Shown here one piece after another: positions 1-8,221 of a DNA stretch of 32,810 nucleotides. Each line of letters starts with the position of its first letter. The stretch's first letter is position 1. The DNA is taken from assembly GCF_007665395.1 (NCBI RefSeq), contig NZ_VDND01000021.1, positions 1 to 32,810 of the forward strand, written 5' to 3'. The stretch comes from Pseudomonas oryzihabitans. GTDB lineage: Bacteria; Pseudomonadota; Gammaproteobacteria; Pseudomonadales; Pseudomonadaceae. The translations under genes and the position numbers were made by a program. The notes under the pieces were generated by a model. That model was given only the letters and a program-made list of their open reading frames with translations. It did not search any database and was not told the origin of the DNA.

Positions 1-756
1 CTTGATGCCCACGATCTCGACTTCTTCCTGGACCTTGACGATGCCACGCTCGACACGACCGGTGACCACGGTGCCGCGACCGGAGATCGAGAACACGTCT
101 TCGATCGGCATCAGGAACGGCTTGTCGATGGCACGCTCGGGCTCGGGGATGTACGAGTCCAGGGTCTCGACCAGCTTGCGCACGGCGGAGGTACCCATTT
201 CGTTGTCGTCGCTGCCGTTCAGGGCCATCAGCGCGGAGCCGATAACGATCGGGGTGTCGTCGCCCGGGAAGTCGTAGGTGTTCAGCAGATCGCGAACTTC
301 CATCTCGACCAGTTCCAGCAGCTCGGCGTCGTCAACCATGTCGGCCTTGTTCAGGAACACGACGATGTAGGGAACGCCTACCTGACGGGACAGCAGGATG
401 TGCTCGCGGGTCTGCGGCATGGGGCCGTCAGCAGCCGAGCACACCAGGATCGCGCCATCCATCTGGGCAGCACCGGTGATCATGTTCTTCACGTAGTCGG
501 CGTGGCCGGGGCAGTCGACGTGCGCGTAGTGACGGATCGCCGAGTCGTACTCAACGTGGGAGGTGTTGATGGTGATACCGCGAGCCTTTTCTTCCGGCGC
601 GTTGTCGATCTGGTCGAAACCACGAGCGGAACCGCCCCAGGTGTCGGCACAGACTTTGGTCAGCGCAGCGGTCAGGGTGGTCTTGCCATGGTCAACGTGA
701 CCGATGGTGCCCACGTTCAGGTGCGGCTTGTTACGTTCAAACTTCTCTTTAGCCAT
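1..756 (-). CDS. tuf: Elongation factor Tu, N-terminal 252 codons (partial at window edge)
   Basis: EF-Tu is the GTPase that carries aminoacyl-tRNA to the ribosomal A site. The translation begins MAKEKFERNKPHLNVG and holds the G1 loop GHVDHGKTT, the G3 motif DCPGH and the G4 motif NKAD, with the start of domain 2 (SGRGTVVTGRVERG) near the window edge. About 145 C-terminal residues of the usual ~397 lie outside the window. The start ATG at 754-756 is preceded by a strong purine-rich ribosome binding site (AGGGAGAG). It lies about 80 bases downstream of tRNA-Thr, the classic tRNA-tuf arrangement of gammaproteobacteria, so it is probably expressed from the tRNA-Tyr promoter, perhaps modulated by the hairpin at 807-834. 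Whether it is the tufA or tufB copy cannot be told here. Identification is essentially certain. Confidence 0.98.
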   Translation of the reverse strand, partial: MAKEKFERNKPHLNVGTIGHVDHGKTTLTAALTKVCADTWGGSARGFDQIDNAPEEKARGITINTSHVEYDSAIRHYAHVDCPGHADYVKNMITGAAQMDGAILVCSAADGPMPQTREHILLSRQVGVPYIVVFLNKADMVDDAELLELVEMEVRDLLNTYDFPGDDTPIVIGSALMALNGSDDNEMGTSAVRKLVETLDSYIPEPERAIDKPFLMPIEDVFSISGRGTVVTGRVERGIVKVQEEVEIVGIK

Positions 757-806
757 CGACACTCTCTCCCTTCACGAATTGAGCAAAGCAATGCCGCCAT
801 TAAAAC

Positions 807-834
807 AAAGGCAGATATTTTCATATCTGCCTTT
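807..834 (-). terminator. 12-bp hairpin with GAAA tetraloop between tRNA-Thr and tuf
   Basis: Positions 807-818 and 823-834 are perfect inverted repeats (AAAGGCAGATAT and its complement). On the minus strand the loop is GAAA, a GNRA-type tetraloop, and the 3' side runs into GTTTTAA. This could be a partial (attenuating) terminator or an RNase processing stem separating the tRNA transcript from tuf mRNA. The T-run is short and interrupted, so read-through into tuf is expected. Confidence 0.55.
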
Positions 835-839
835 TAAGA

Positions 840-915
840 TGGAGCTCATGAGCGGATTTGAACCGCTGACCTCACCCTTACCAAGGGTGTGCTCTACCAA
901 CTGAGCTACATGAGC
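840..915 (-). tRNA. tRNA-Thr (anticodon GGT)
   Basis: The minus strand gives a 76-nt cloverleaf. The acceptor arms are GCTCATG (909-915) and CATGAGC (844-850), with discriminator T and an encoded CCA at 840-842. The anticodon loop TTGGTAA sits between CACCC and GGGTG and carries GGT. The T arm has the standard GGTTCAAATCC form. It is the last tRNA before tuf, matching thrT-tufB style organisation. Confidence 0.97.
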
Positions 916-935
916 GAAACATTTGCCAGTCAAAC

Positions 936-1009
<74 letters not shown>

Positions 1010-1032
1010 AGAGCCTAAGCGCTCTAGCAATC

Positions 1033-1117
<85 letters not shown>

Positions 1118-1130
1118 AAAGTGAGGCGGC

Positions 1131-1159
1131 ATTTTCTTCATCTGCCCTCCTCTTGTCAA
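1131..1159 (-). promoter_or_regulatory. Sigma-70 promoter of the tRNA-Tyr/Gly/Thr-tuf operon
   Basis: On the minus strand a perfect -35 TTGACA (1154-1159) is followed after exactly 17 bases by GAAAAT (1131-1136), a 4/6 match to the -10 consensus. GC-rich GCCGCC follows at once, the discriminator type found in promoters of stable RNA operons under stringent control. An A/T-rich run upstream (about 1163-1177) could act as an UP element. The transcript would start just before tRNA-Tyr. Confidence 0.75.
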
Positions 1160-1283
1160 GGATCTTTTTAAAATCTCCTTAACAATCAGTGCTTTCGCCT
1201 CGCACGCTGGCGTTATCAGCGAAAGCGGGCGCAGTTTATGCAACCCTTCCGAACTACGCAACCCCAGAACGCAAAAAAAGCTT

Positions 1284-1312
1284 AAAAAACAAAGGCCGCC
1301 TTGCGGCGGCCT
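1284..1312 (-). terminator. Rho-independent terminator of pckA
   Basis: On the minus strand, AGGCCGCC (1305-1312) pairs with GGCGGCCT (1293-1300) around a GCAA tetraloop and is followed by TTGTTTTTT. It lies 25 bases past the pckA stop codon, the right place and orientation to end that transcript. Confidence 0.9.
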
Positions 1313-1336
1313 GTGTCTTGAGGCTGGAATCCCCGG

Positions 1337-2878
1337 TTACAGCTGGGGACCGGCCGCCAGGATGGCGTCGGACACGCCGGAAAACTTCTTGAAGTTCTCG
1401 ACAAACTTGCCGGCCAGCTCGCGCGCCGCCGCGTCATAGGCCGCGCCGTCCTGCCAGGTATCGCGAGGATTGAGCAGAACGGTGTCCACGCCCGGCACCG
1501 CGACCGGGACATCGAGGTTGATCACCGGCACGTGGCGCGTCTCGGCACCGATCAGGGCGCCGCTCTGGATGGCCGCGATCACCGCACGGGTGGTCGGGAT
1601 GTTGAAGCGCTTGCCGACGCCGTAGCCGCCGCCGGTCCAGCCGGTATTGACCAGGTAGACCTTGGAACCGAAGCCCTGGATACGCTTGATCAGCAGATCG
1701 GCGTATTCCGCCGCCGGGCGCGGGAAGAAGGGCGCACCGAAGCAGGTGGAGAAGGTCGACTTGATGCCGGGACCGGAACCCATCTCGGTCGAGCCGACCA
1801 GGGCGGTGTAGCCGGACAGGAAGTGATAGGCCGCCTGCTCATTATTAAGGATGGACACCGGCGGCAGCACCCCGGTGAGGTCGCAGGTCAGGAAGATGAC
1901 CGCATTGGGCTCGCCGCCCAGATTGTGCTCGGCGCGCTTGTCGATCAGCTCGCGCGGGTAGGCAGCGCGGCTGTTCTGGGTCAGGCTGTCATCGGCATAG
2001 TCGGGGTGACGGGTCTGCGGATCGAGGACCACGTTCTCCAGCACCGCGCCGAACTGGATGGCCTTCCAGATGACCGGCTCGTTCTTCTCGGACAGGTCGA
2101 TGCACTTGGCGTAGCAGCCACCTTCCATGTTGAAGACGGTGCCCACGCCCCAGCCGTGCTCGTCGTCACCGATGAGGTAGCGGCTCTGGTCGGCGGACAG
2201 GGTGGTCTTGCCGGTACCGGACAGACCGAAGAACAGGGTGACGTCACCCTCCTCGCCCACGTTGGCGGCGCAGTGCATCGGCAGCACGTCCTTTTCCGGC
2301 AGCAGGAAGTTCTGCACGGAGAACATGGCCTTCTTCATCTCGCCCGCGTAGCGCATGCCGGCGATGAGCACCTTGCGCGCCGCGAAGTTGATGATGACGG
2401 TACCGTCGGAGTTGGTACCGTCCCGCTCCGGCTCGCAGACGAACTCGGGGGCGTTGAGGATTTCCCAGGCCGGCTTGGACTGGGGGTTGTACTCGGCCGG
2501 ATTGATGAACAGGCAGCGGCCGAACAGGTTGTGCCAGGCGGTCTCGGTACGCATGATGACGGGCAGGTAGTGCTCGACGTCGGCGCCTACATGCACGTGG
2601 GAGACGAAGTGATCACGCTCGTCCAGATAGGCACTGACGCGCTCCCACAGAGGGGCGAACTTCTCCTCCGGGAAGGGCCGGTTGATCGGCCCCCAGTGAA
2701 TGGCAGCGCGCGTGGAGGCTTCCTCGACGATGAAGCGATCAACCGGCGAACGCCCCGTGCGATGCCCCGTCCTGACGACCAGCGAGCCGTTGGCGGCCAG
2801 CTCTCCCTCGCCACGTCGCAGGGACTCTTCCACTAACTGCGCGACGCTGATATCGGTATACACGTTGGCTTTCGTCAT
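1337..2878 (-). CDS. pckA: Phosphoenolpyruvate carboxykinase (ATP)
   Basis: Converts oxaloacetate and ATP to phosphoenolpyruvate, CO2 and ADP, the entry step of gluconeogenesis from organic acids, in the cytoplasm. The 513-residue product equals the usual Pseudomonas PckA length. It has the kinase-1a P-loop GLSGTGKTT (about residues 218-226), the kinase-2 motif LIGDDEHGW (about 235-243) and the N-terminal RTGRSPVDRF substrate-binding signature. I place the start at the ATG 2876-2878 (MTKANVYTD), because relatives begin this way and GGGGAA precedes it by six bases. An in-frame ATG twelve bases further upstream would add MGNE. A clear terminator follows at 1284-1312. The gene is downstream of hslO on the same strand with a 104-base gap, so it may have its own promoter. 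Confidence 0.97.
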   Translation of the reverse strand: MTKANVYTDISVAQLVEESLRRGEGELAANGSLVVRTGHRTGRSPVDRFIVEEASTRAAIHWGPINRPFPEEKFAPLWERVSAYLDERDHFVSHVHVGADVEHYLPVIMRTETAWHNLFGRCLFINPAEYNPQSKPAWEILNAPEFVCEPERDGTNSDGTVIINFAARKVLIAGMRYAGEMKKAMFSVQNFLLPEKDVLPMHCAANVGEEGDVTLFFGLSGTGKTTLSADQSRYLIGDDEHGWGVGTVFNMEGGCYAKCIDLSEKNEPVIWKAIQFGAVLENVVLDPQTRHPDYADDSLTQNSRAAYPRELIDKRAEHNLGGEPNAVIFLTCDLTGVLPPVSILNNEQAAYHFLSGYTALVGSTEMGSGPGIKSTFSTCFGAPFFPRPAAEYADLLIKRIQGFGSKVYLVNTGWTGGGYGVGKRFNIPTTRAVIAAIQSGALIGAETRHVPVINLDVPVAVPGVDTVLLNPRDTWQDGAAYDAAARELAGKFVENFKKFSGVSDAILAAGPQL

Positions 2879-2982
2879 TTCGTTCCCCATGGCCCTGGGC
2901 CGTTCCTCATGCTTGTAGCTCTTACACGGCAGAACTACACGTTGCGGGATTATGCCAGAAAGCCTTCGGGCAATTGCAACGG

Positions 2983-3876
2983 CTAGTGGCGGGTATTTCC
3001 TGGGGTTTGCGTGCCGCCGCCCGCAAAAATCTGTGCGATATCGGCGGCGTCGAACACCTGCTGCTCATTGCAAAACTGACAATCGACCTGAATTTTTCCC
3101 TGCTGTTCATCGAGCAGGCTCTCGACGTCCGCCCGCCCCATGCTGACCAGGGCATTGGCGGCACGATCACGCGAGCAACTGCAGTTGAAGGCCACTCCCT
3201 GGCCGTCGAACAGGCGCACCGTTTCCTCATGGAACAGGCGATGCAGGATCACCGGATTGTCGAGCCCCAGCAGCTCTTCCGCCGTCAGGGTATCGGCCAG
3301 GGTGACCACGTGTTCCCAGCTATCCTGGCGGGCCTGGGCATCCTTGATCCGTGCCGGCGGAAGCTGCTGCAGCAGCAGGCCGCGGGCGCGACGGCCGTCG
3401 GCATTCAGCCAGAAACGGGTGGGCAGCTGCTCGGACGTGGCGAAATAGCCCGACAGGCATTCCGCCAGGTTGGCGCCCTCCAGGGGAACGATGCCCTGGT
3501 AACGCTGACCATGGCGCGGATCTATGGTGAGGGTCAGGATGCCGTCCGGCATCAGCTCGCCCAGGGCGGCCGCGGTCGAGATCGCCGCGTCGTCGTAGCG
3601 GGCGATACCGCGCACCTCGCGCTCGCTGGAACACTCGACCATGAGCAGCGGGATGGGCCCGCTGGAACGCGCCTGCAGCACCAGCAACCCCTCGAATTTC
3701 AGGGTTCCGCAGAGCAGGGCCGCCGCTGCCAGCATCTCGCCCAGCAACTGGGCCACCGGCTCCGGATAGGGATGCTTGGCGAGGACCTCGGCGTAGCTGC
3801 GATCCAGGGTGGCCAGCTCGCCGCGGACATCGGTTTCGTCGAACAGGAAGCGCTGGGTGAAATCGTGGGAAGTCAT
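2983..3876 (-). CDS. hslO: Hsp33 redox-regulated molecular chaperone
   Basis: A cytoplasmic holdase chaperone that is switched on by oxidation: zinc-bound cysteines form disulfides and the protein then protects unfolding proteins. The 297-residue translation has the Hsp33 core and, at the C-terminus, the four zinc ligands as C232-x-C234 and C266-x2-C269 (NCSCSRDR and DCQFCN), all intact. The start ATG at 3874-3876 gives the normal family N-terminus (DFTQRFLFDETDVRGEL). It lies 105 bases downstream of hslR, and the hslR-hslO pairing is conserved across gammaproteobacteria. The two stress proteins may be co-transcribed. The ribosome binding site is weak (TAGGTAG). Confidence 0.97.
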   Translation of the reverse strand: MTSHDFTQRFLFDETDVRGELATLDRSYAEVLAKHPYPEPVAQLLGEMLAAAALLCGTLKFEGLLVLQARSSGPIPLLMVECSSEREVRGIARYDDAAISTAAALGELMPDGILTLTIDPRHGQRYQGIVPLEGANLAECLSGYFATSEQLPTRFWLNADGRRARGLLLQQLPPARIKDAQARQDSWEHVVTLADTLTAEELLGLDNPVILHRLFHEETVRLFDGQGVAFNCSCSRDRAANALVSMGRADVESLLDEQQGKIQVDCQFCNEQQVFDAADIAQIFAGGGTQTPGNTRH

Positions 3877-3981
3877 GAACTACCTATATAAGGAGGAAGG
3901 CCGCGAACGTCGACCGACGCGGCGCAGGCCGGGACCGCTGGGCGGAGCTGGCCAATGGAGGGATCCGGCGAGTGACGACGG

Positions 3982-4395
3982 TCAGTCGTTGAACGGGTGA
4001 ACGTACTCGCGGAACTGGTGGATCTGGCGGCGCTGCTTCTTGGTGGGACGGCCGTCGGTCTGCAGGCCGAGATTGCCGGCCTTGCGGGCAGCCGCCGCCT
4101 GTTCCCGCGCCACGATGCTTTCGGGCGTCTCGGCATAGAGCTGCTGGGCCTCGGACGCGCCGCGCCGATCCTGGGACAGGGCGACGATCACCACGGTCTT
4201 TTCGTCATGACCCTGGCGGATGGTAAGCACATCGCCGACGCGAGGTTCCTTGCTGGGCTTGCAGCGCTCGCCGCGGCACTGGACCTTGCCTCCTTCGAGG
4301 GCCGCCTTGGCCAGCGCACGGGTCTTGAAAAAACGTGCCGCCCATAGCCATTTATCAAGGCGCATCCGTTCTTCACTGTGATCTACTGCATGCAT
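3982..4395 (-). CDS. hslR: Heat shock protein 15, S4-domain ribosome rescue factor
   Basis: Hsp15 binds free 50S subunits that carry a stalled nascent chain and helps recycle them after heat stress. The 137-residue product has an S4 RNA-binding domain starting at MRLDKWLWAARFFKTR (about residues 11-60) and a basic, Q/R-rich C-terminal tail (GRPTKKQRRQIHQFREY), as in the family. I keep the ATG at 4393-4395, preceded by AGGAGA at a somewhat long distance. The internal ATG at 4363-4365 (MRLDKW) is a possible alternative. It is divergent from rimA across an 88-base gap and upstream of hslO on the same strand. Confidence 0.93.
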   Translation of the reverse strand: MHAVDHSEERMRLDKWLWAARFFKTRALAKAALEGGKVQCRGERCKPSKEPRVGDVLTIRQGHDEKTVVIVALSQDRRGASEAQQLYAETPESIVAREQAAAARKAGNLGLQTDGRPTKKQRRQIHQFREYVHPFND

Positions 4396-4483
4396 CGAAT
4401 AAAAGGTCTCCTGTCGGGTCCTAGCCTCGTCTCAAGAACTCTAAACCATCAGACCGACGCTGCAAGCGCGCCTCTGGAGAGCC

Positions 4484-5260
4484 ATGACCACATTCTTTCC
4501 TTCCGACCTGACCGGACAGACCCGCTGCGCGGGCTGCCAGCAGTCGGAACCCCTGGGCTTCGACTTCGACTTTGCCTACCAACCCATCGTGGACCTGGGC
4601 AAGAGCGCGGTCTTCGCCCGGGAAGCGCTGGTGCGCGGGCCAGGCGGCGAAGGTGCACTGTCGGTGCTCAACCAGGTCACCGACAGCAACCGCTATCGCT
4701 TCGATCAGCTGTGCCGCACCAAGGCCATCGCCACCGCGGCGGCGCTGGGCATGCAGGAAAGTCTGTCGATCAACTTCCTGCCCAATGCCGTCTACCGTCC
4801 CGAGCTGTGTATCCGCAGCACCCTGGCTGCCGCTCGCGAACATGGCTTTCCCCTGGAGCGGCTGATCTTCGAGACGGTGGAGACGGAGCTCGTGTCCAGC
4901 GACCACCTGACGCACATCCTGCGCGAGTATCAGCAATTCGGCTTCAAGACCGCCATCGACGACTTCGGCGCCGGGCATTCCGGCCTGACGCTACTGGCCA
5001 ACTTCCAGCCGGACCTGATCAAGCTCGACATGGCCCTCATCCGCGACATCGACCGCGACCGGGTGCGCCGCACCATCGTGCGAAGCGTGATCGCCATGTG
5101 CAGCGACTTCGGTACCCGGGTCATCGCCGAGGGCGTGGAAACCCTCGCGGAACGCGATTGCCTGCGTGACCTCGGCATCGAGCTGATGCAGGGCTACCTG
5201 TTCGCCAAGCCAGCTTTCAAACAGCTCGTCGATCCGCAACATTTAGGCGGAGGCCACTGA
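4484..5260 (+). CDS. rimA: RimA, EAL-domain cyclic-di-GMP phosphodiesterase
   Basis: A stand-alone EAL domain of 258 residues that hydrolyses cyclic-di-GMP. The catalytic signature looks complete: E47-A-L, N97 (SINF), E130/E133 (FETVE), D159-D160 (DDFGAGHSGL), K180 (IKLD), E216 (AEGVE) and Q236 (QGYLF). There is no GGDEF or membrane segment. A short N-terminal leader has a C15-x2-C18 pair of unknown meaning. The start ATG has GGAGAG upstream. The stop is 15 bases before rimB, and rimB overlaps rimK, so the three form one operon. In P. fluorescens and related species the gene in this position (RimA) is described as modulating RimK activity. That role is transferred here by context and remains an inference for this strain. 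Confidence 0.9.
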   Translation: MTTFFPSDLTGQTRCAGCQQSEPLGFDFDFAYQPIVDLGKSAVFAREALVRGPGGEGALSVLNQVTDSNRYRFDQLCRTKAIATAAALGMQESLSINFLPNAVYRPELCIRSTLAAAREHGFPLERLIFETVETELVSSDHLTHILREYQQFGFKTAIDDFGAGHSGLTLLANFQPDLIKLDMALIRDIDRDRVRRTIVRSVIAMCSDFGTRVIAEGVETLAERDCLRDLGIELMQGYLFAKPAFKQLVDPQHLGGGH

Positions 5261-5275
5261 TTTCAAGGAGCAGCG

Positions 5276-5752
5276 ATGAGCAAATCTGCCGAACCGGTCG
5301 TCATCGGCCTGAGCGAATGGGTGGCCCTGCCTGAGCTGGGCGTGGTGGGCCTGAGGGCCAAGATCGATACGGGCGCCAGCACCTCGGCACTGCATGCGAC
5401 GGAGGTCCAGCCGTTCATGCGCGGCAAGGAGCGCTGGGTGAGGTTCACCGTGCACCTGGGAACGCTCGTCCAGTCCCGCCATCGGCATTGCGAGGCACCG
5501 CTGGTGGCGAAGAAGACCATCCGCAGCTCCAACGGCATCGCCCAGACCCGTTATGTCATCCGTACCCTGCTGGCCCTGGGCGAGTGCCAGTGGCCGGTGG
5601 AATTCACCCTGGCCTGCCGCAAGAGCATGCGCTATCGCATGCTGCTCGGCTCCAAGGCCTTGATCGATGGTGGCCTGCTGGTGAATCCGGCCGTCTCCTA
5701 TGCGCAAGACAAACCCCAGTTGTCCCTTACTCCGGCCTCCGGTGCCCCATGA
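5276..5752 (+). CDS. rimB: RimB, retropepsin-like aspartic protease
   Basis: A 158-residue protein with the aspartic-protease signature DTGAS at residues 31-35 (AKIDTGAS) and a conserved RMLLGSKAL segment near the C-terminus, typical of the family often labelled 'ATP-dependent zinc protease' beside rimK. As a retropepsin-like fold it would act as a dimer, each chain giving one catalytic Asp. In Pseudomonas RimB has been proposed to trim the glutamate tail that RimK adds to ribosomal protein S6; that is literature knowledge, not visible here. The ribosome binding site AAGGAG is optimal. Its TGA overlaps the rimK ATG (ATGA), indicating translational coupling. Confidence 0.9.
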   Translation: MSKSAEPVVIGLSEWVALPELGVVGLRAKIDTGASTSALHATEVQPFMRGKERWVRFTVHLGTLVQSRHRHCEAPLVAKKTIRSSNGIAQTRYVIRTLLALGECQWPVEFTLACRKSMRYRMLLGSKALIDGGLLVNPAVSYAQDKPQLSLTPASGAP

Positions 5753-6654
5753 AAATCGCCGTTCTCTCGCGTAATCCCAATCTGTATTCCACCCGGCGCC
5801 TGGTCGAGGCCGGGGTCAGCCGTGGCCACGAGGTGGTCGTGGTCGACACCCTGCGCGCGTACATGAACATCGCCAGCCACAAGCCGCAGATCCACTACCG
5901 GGGCAAGCCCCTGGAGGGCTTCGATGCGGTCATCCCGCGGATCGGTGCCTCGGTGACCTTCTATGGTTGCGCGGTGCTGCGCCAATTCGAGATGCAGGGC
6001 GTCTTTCCGCTCAACGAGAGCGTGGCCATCAGCCGTTCGCGCGACAAGTTGCGCTCCCTGCAGCTGCTGTCACGCAAGGGCATCGGGCTGCCGGTGACGG
6101 GCTTCGCCCACTCGCCGGACGACGTGCCCGACCTGATCCAGATGGTCAACGGCGCGCCCCTGGTGATCAAGGTCCTGGAAGGCACCCAGGGTATCGGCGT
6201 GGTGCTGTGCGAGACCGAGAAGGCCGCCGAGTCGGTGATCGAGGCCTTCATGGGTCTGAAGCAGAACATCATGGTCCAGGAGTACATCCGCGAGGCCGGC
6301 GGCGCGGACATCCGCTGCTTCGTGGTCGGCGACAAGGTCATCGCCGCGATGAAACGCCAGGCGGCGCCGGGCGAATTCCGGTCGAACCTGCACCGTGGCG
6401 GCACCGCCAGCCTGATCAAGATCACCCCCGAGGAGCGCATGACCGCCCTGCGCGCCGCCCGCGCCATGGGCCTGAGCGTGGCCGGGGTGGACATCCTCAG
6501 GTCCAATCACGGACCGCTGGTGATGGAGGTCAATTCCTCGCCCGGCCTGGAGGGCATCGAGCAGACCACCGGCAAGGACGTGGCCGGGATCATCATCGAG
6601 TACCTGGAGAAGAACGCCGAGCCGGGGCTGACGCGGACCAAGGGCAAGGGTTGA
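5749..6654 (+). CDS. rimK: RimK, ribosomal protein S6 glutamate ligase
   Basis: An ATP-grasp ligase that adds glutamate residues to the C-terminus of ribosomal protein S6 (RpsF). The 301-residue product has the expected family length, with the N-terminal pre-ATP-grasp domain (MKIAVLSRNPNLYSTRR), the central ATP-grasp region (PLVIKVLEGTQGIGV, QEYIREAGGADIRCFVVGD) and the metal-binding VMEVNSSPGLEGIE motif. I chose the ATG at 5749-5751, which overlaps the rimB stop by four bases. Longer upstream frames only read through rimB in another phase. Operon position after the EAL protein and RimB supports a role in cyclic-di-GMP-linked ribosome modification. A REP-like hairpin at 6703-6753 follows. Confidence 0.97.
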   Translation: MKIAVLSRNPNLYSTRRLVEAGVSRGHEVVVVDTLRAYMNIASHKPQIHYRGKPLEGFDAVIPRIGASVTFYGCAVLRQFEMQGVFPLNESVAISRSRDKLRSLQLLSRKGIGLPVTGFAHSPDDVPDLIQMVNGAPLVIKVLEGTQGIGVVLCETEKAAESVIEAFMGLKQNIMVQEYIREAGGADIRCFVVGDKVIAAMKRQAAPGEFRSNLHRGGTASLIKITPEERMTALRAARAMGLSVAGVDILRSNHGPLVMEVNSSPGLEGIEQTTGKDVAGIIIEYLEKNAEPGLTRTKGKG

Positions 6655-6665
6655 GGTCATTGGGT

Positions 6666-6697
6666 GTTGGGCTTCGCTGCGCTCAGCCCAACCTACG
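6666..6697 (+). repeat. Short palindromic repeat, GTTGGGC family, copy 1
   Basis: GTTGGGC (6666-6672) and GCCCAAC (6686-6692) form a hairpin, followed by CTACG. The unit resembles the longer copies at 14665-14704 and 15467-15506 but has a shorter inner part. It lies between the convergent rimK and envZ genes, where it may help stop transcription. Confidence 0.7.
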
Positions 6698-6702
6698 CAC
6701 TG

Positions 6703-6753
6703 ATCGCGGCCATGGGCCGCTCCTACAGGTTAGATGCAACCCATGGCCGCGAT
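6703..6753. repeat. REP-type palindrome, copy 1 (one arm shortened)
   Basis: The 26 bases at 6703-6728 are identical to 15385-15410. The last 14 bases of the unit (6740-6753) are the exact inverse complement of 6703-6716, so the element can fold, but the second copy lacks the TGTAGGAGCGG half. The general form (TGTAGGAGCGGC...GCCGCGAT) matches the Pseudomonas REP style. It sits in the rimK/envZ convergent gap. Confidence 0.75.
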
Positions 6754-6764
6754 AAGGTAGCGGC

Positions 6765-8084
6765 TCAGCTCGCGCTGCGGGGGAGCAGCAGACCCAGGGG
6801 CAGCAGCACCCGGGCCTCTACCCCTCCCCCTTCGCGATTGCGCAATTCGGCGCTGCCGCCGTGCTGGGCGGCGATGCGCTTGACGATGGCCAGGCCCAGC
6901 CCCGAACCGCTGACGGTGCGGGCGCGGTTGCCACGGGTGAAGGGATTGAAGATCTCCTGCAGGTCCTTGGGATCGATACCGGGGCCGCGGTCCATCACGC
7001 TGAGGGCGACATAGGGCGCGGTAGCGGATCCCGCGACCTGGCCCACCACCTCGATGCCGCCACCGCCGCCATGGCGCAGGGCGTTCTCCACCAGATTGGT
7101 CAGGAGCCGCTTGAAGGAGATGCGGCGGACCGGCAACGGGGGCAGGACGTCGAGCATCAGCCGGACCCGTTCGCTCTCCTGGTTGTAGGGCGCCACCACC
7201 TGGCGGGCCAGCTCGTTGATGTTGGTCAGTTCCTGGGGCTCGTCGCGGCCATCGCGGACGAAGGCGAGGAACTGGTCGAGGATGGCGTTCATGTCCTCGA
7301 TGTCGCGGATCATGTCCTCAGCCTCTTCGCGCTCGGCGGGCGGCATCAATTCGACGGCCAGGCGCAGCCGGGTCAGCGGCGTGCGCAGGTCGTGGGACAC
7401 CCCGGCGAGCATGAGCTCGCGCTCCCGCCCGGCCTGCTCGACGTCCTCGGCCATCTGGTTGAAGGCATGGTAGACATCCTGGATCTCACTCGGAGCGTCC
7501 GTCTCCGGCAGCCGTACGCTGCGCCCCTTGCCCAGCTCGCGCGCGGCGATCACCAGGCGGCGCAGGGGCTGGTTGAGCTGGCGGACGAAGACCCAGGCGG
7601 CGCCCACAGACAGCAGGCCGATGGCGAGGAACCAGCCCAGCACGCTCCAGATGTGCTGCCCGCGCAGGGGATGGGCCATCAGCGGGATCTTGATCCAGTC
7701 CGGACCCAGGCTCGGCGCCAGTACCCAGAGCGCCGGACCGTGCTGGACGCGCACCCGCACCTCGGTGTCCTCGCCCAGCTCCTGCTTCATCTGCCGTTCG
7801 AAGATCTCGCTGTAGGGCCAGTGGTATTCACCGGCCGGCACGGTTTCCGGCGATTCGTAGCGCAAGCCCGCGGCCTGGGCGATACGCGGCCGCTCGGCGT
7901 CCGGGGTGGCCCAGTAGGCCCTAAGGGTGAGTGCCGCGCCATGGCTGTACTGGCGATCGACCAGGACGTCCTCGTTGAGCAGCAGATAGACCAGGGTCAG
8001 CGCCTTGGAAAAGAGTACCGCGAGCAGGACCATCCACAGCGAGCGGGCGAAGAAGCTCTGGGGAAACCAGCTGGGCGCCTTCAT
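6765..8084 (-). CDS. envZ: EnvZ/AmgS-type membrane sensor histidine kinase
   Basis: The sensor partner of OmpR (AmgR in P. aeruginosa), responding to envelope stress. The 439-residue protein has transmembrane segments at about 15-35 and 148-168 bracketing a periplasmic domain, then HAMP (about 170-220), the phospho-acceptor H231 in GVSHDLRTPLTRLR, the N box NLVENALRHGG, DRGPGID and GSGLGLAIVKRI. I start at the ATG 8082-8084 (MKAPSWFPQSFFAR), which matches relatives and has AGGAAG upstream; an in-frame codon 21 bases earlier is less likely. Unusually, envZ is not next to ompR: a gene on the opposite strand and a palindrome lie between them (8222-9235). EnvZ therefore probably needs its own promoter, though none is obvious in 8085-8221. 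Confidence 0.95.
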   Translation of the reverse strand: MKAPSWFPQSFFARSLWMVLLAVLFSKALTLVYLLLNEDVLVDRQYSHGAALTLRAYWATPDAERPRIAQAAGLRYESPETVPAGEYHWPYSEIFERQMKQELGEDTEVRVRVQHGPALWVLAPSLGPDWIKIPLMAHPLRGQHIWSVLGWFLAIGLLSVGAAWVFVRQLNQPLRRLVIAARELGKGRSVRLPETDAPSEIQDVYHAFNQMAEDVEQAGRERELMLAGVSHDLRTPLTRLRLAVELMPPAEREEAEDMIRDIEDMNAILDQFLAFVRDGRDEPQELTNINELARQVVAPYNQESERVRLMLDVLPPLPVRRISFKRLLTNLVENALRHGGGGGIEVVGQVAGSATAPYVALSVMDRGPGIDPKDLQEIFNPFTRGNRARTVSGSGLGLAIVKRIAAQHGGSAELRNREGGGVEARVLLPLGLLLPRSAS

Positions 8085-8221
8085 TGGCCAGACTTCCTGA
8101 GCCAAACGGCGCGAAAGCCATCACAACCTCCAGCGGTGCGGGGTCCAGATAGACAGCCAGACATGGAAATATTCGGATACATTTGCTCGTCCATTCTTTC
8201 CCTTCGACCTGGAGTTCTTTC

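Noticed and set aside
1191..1226. GCTTTCGC/GCGAAAGC hairpin between the tRNA promoter and the pckA terminator
   Set aside because: Eight-base arms with a 20-base loop and no T-run; no function can be supported.
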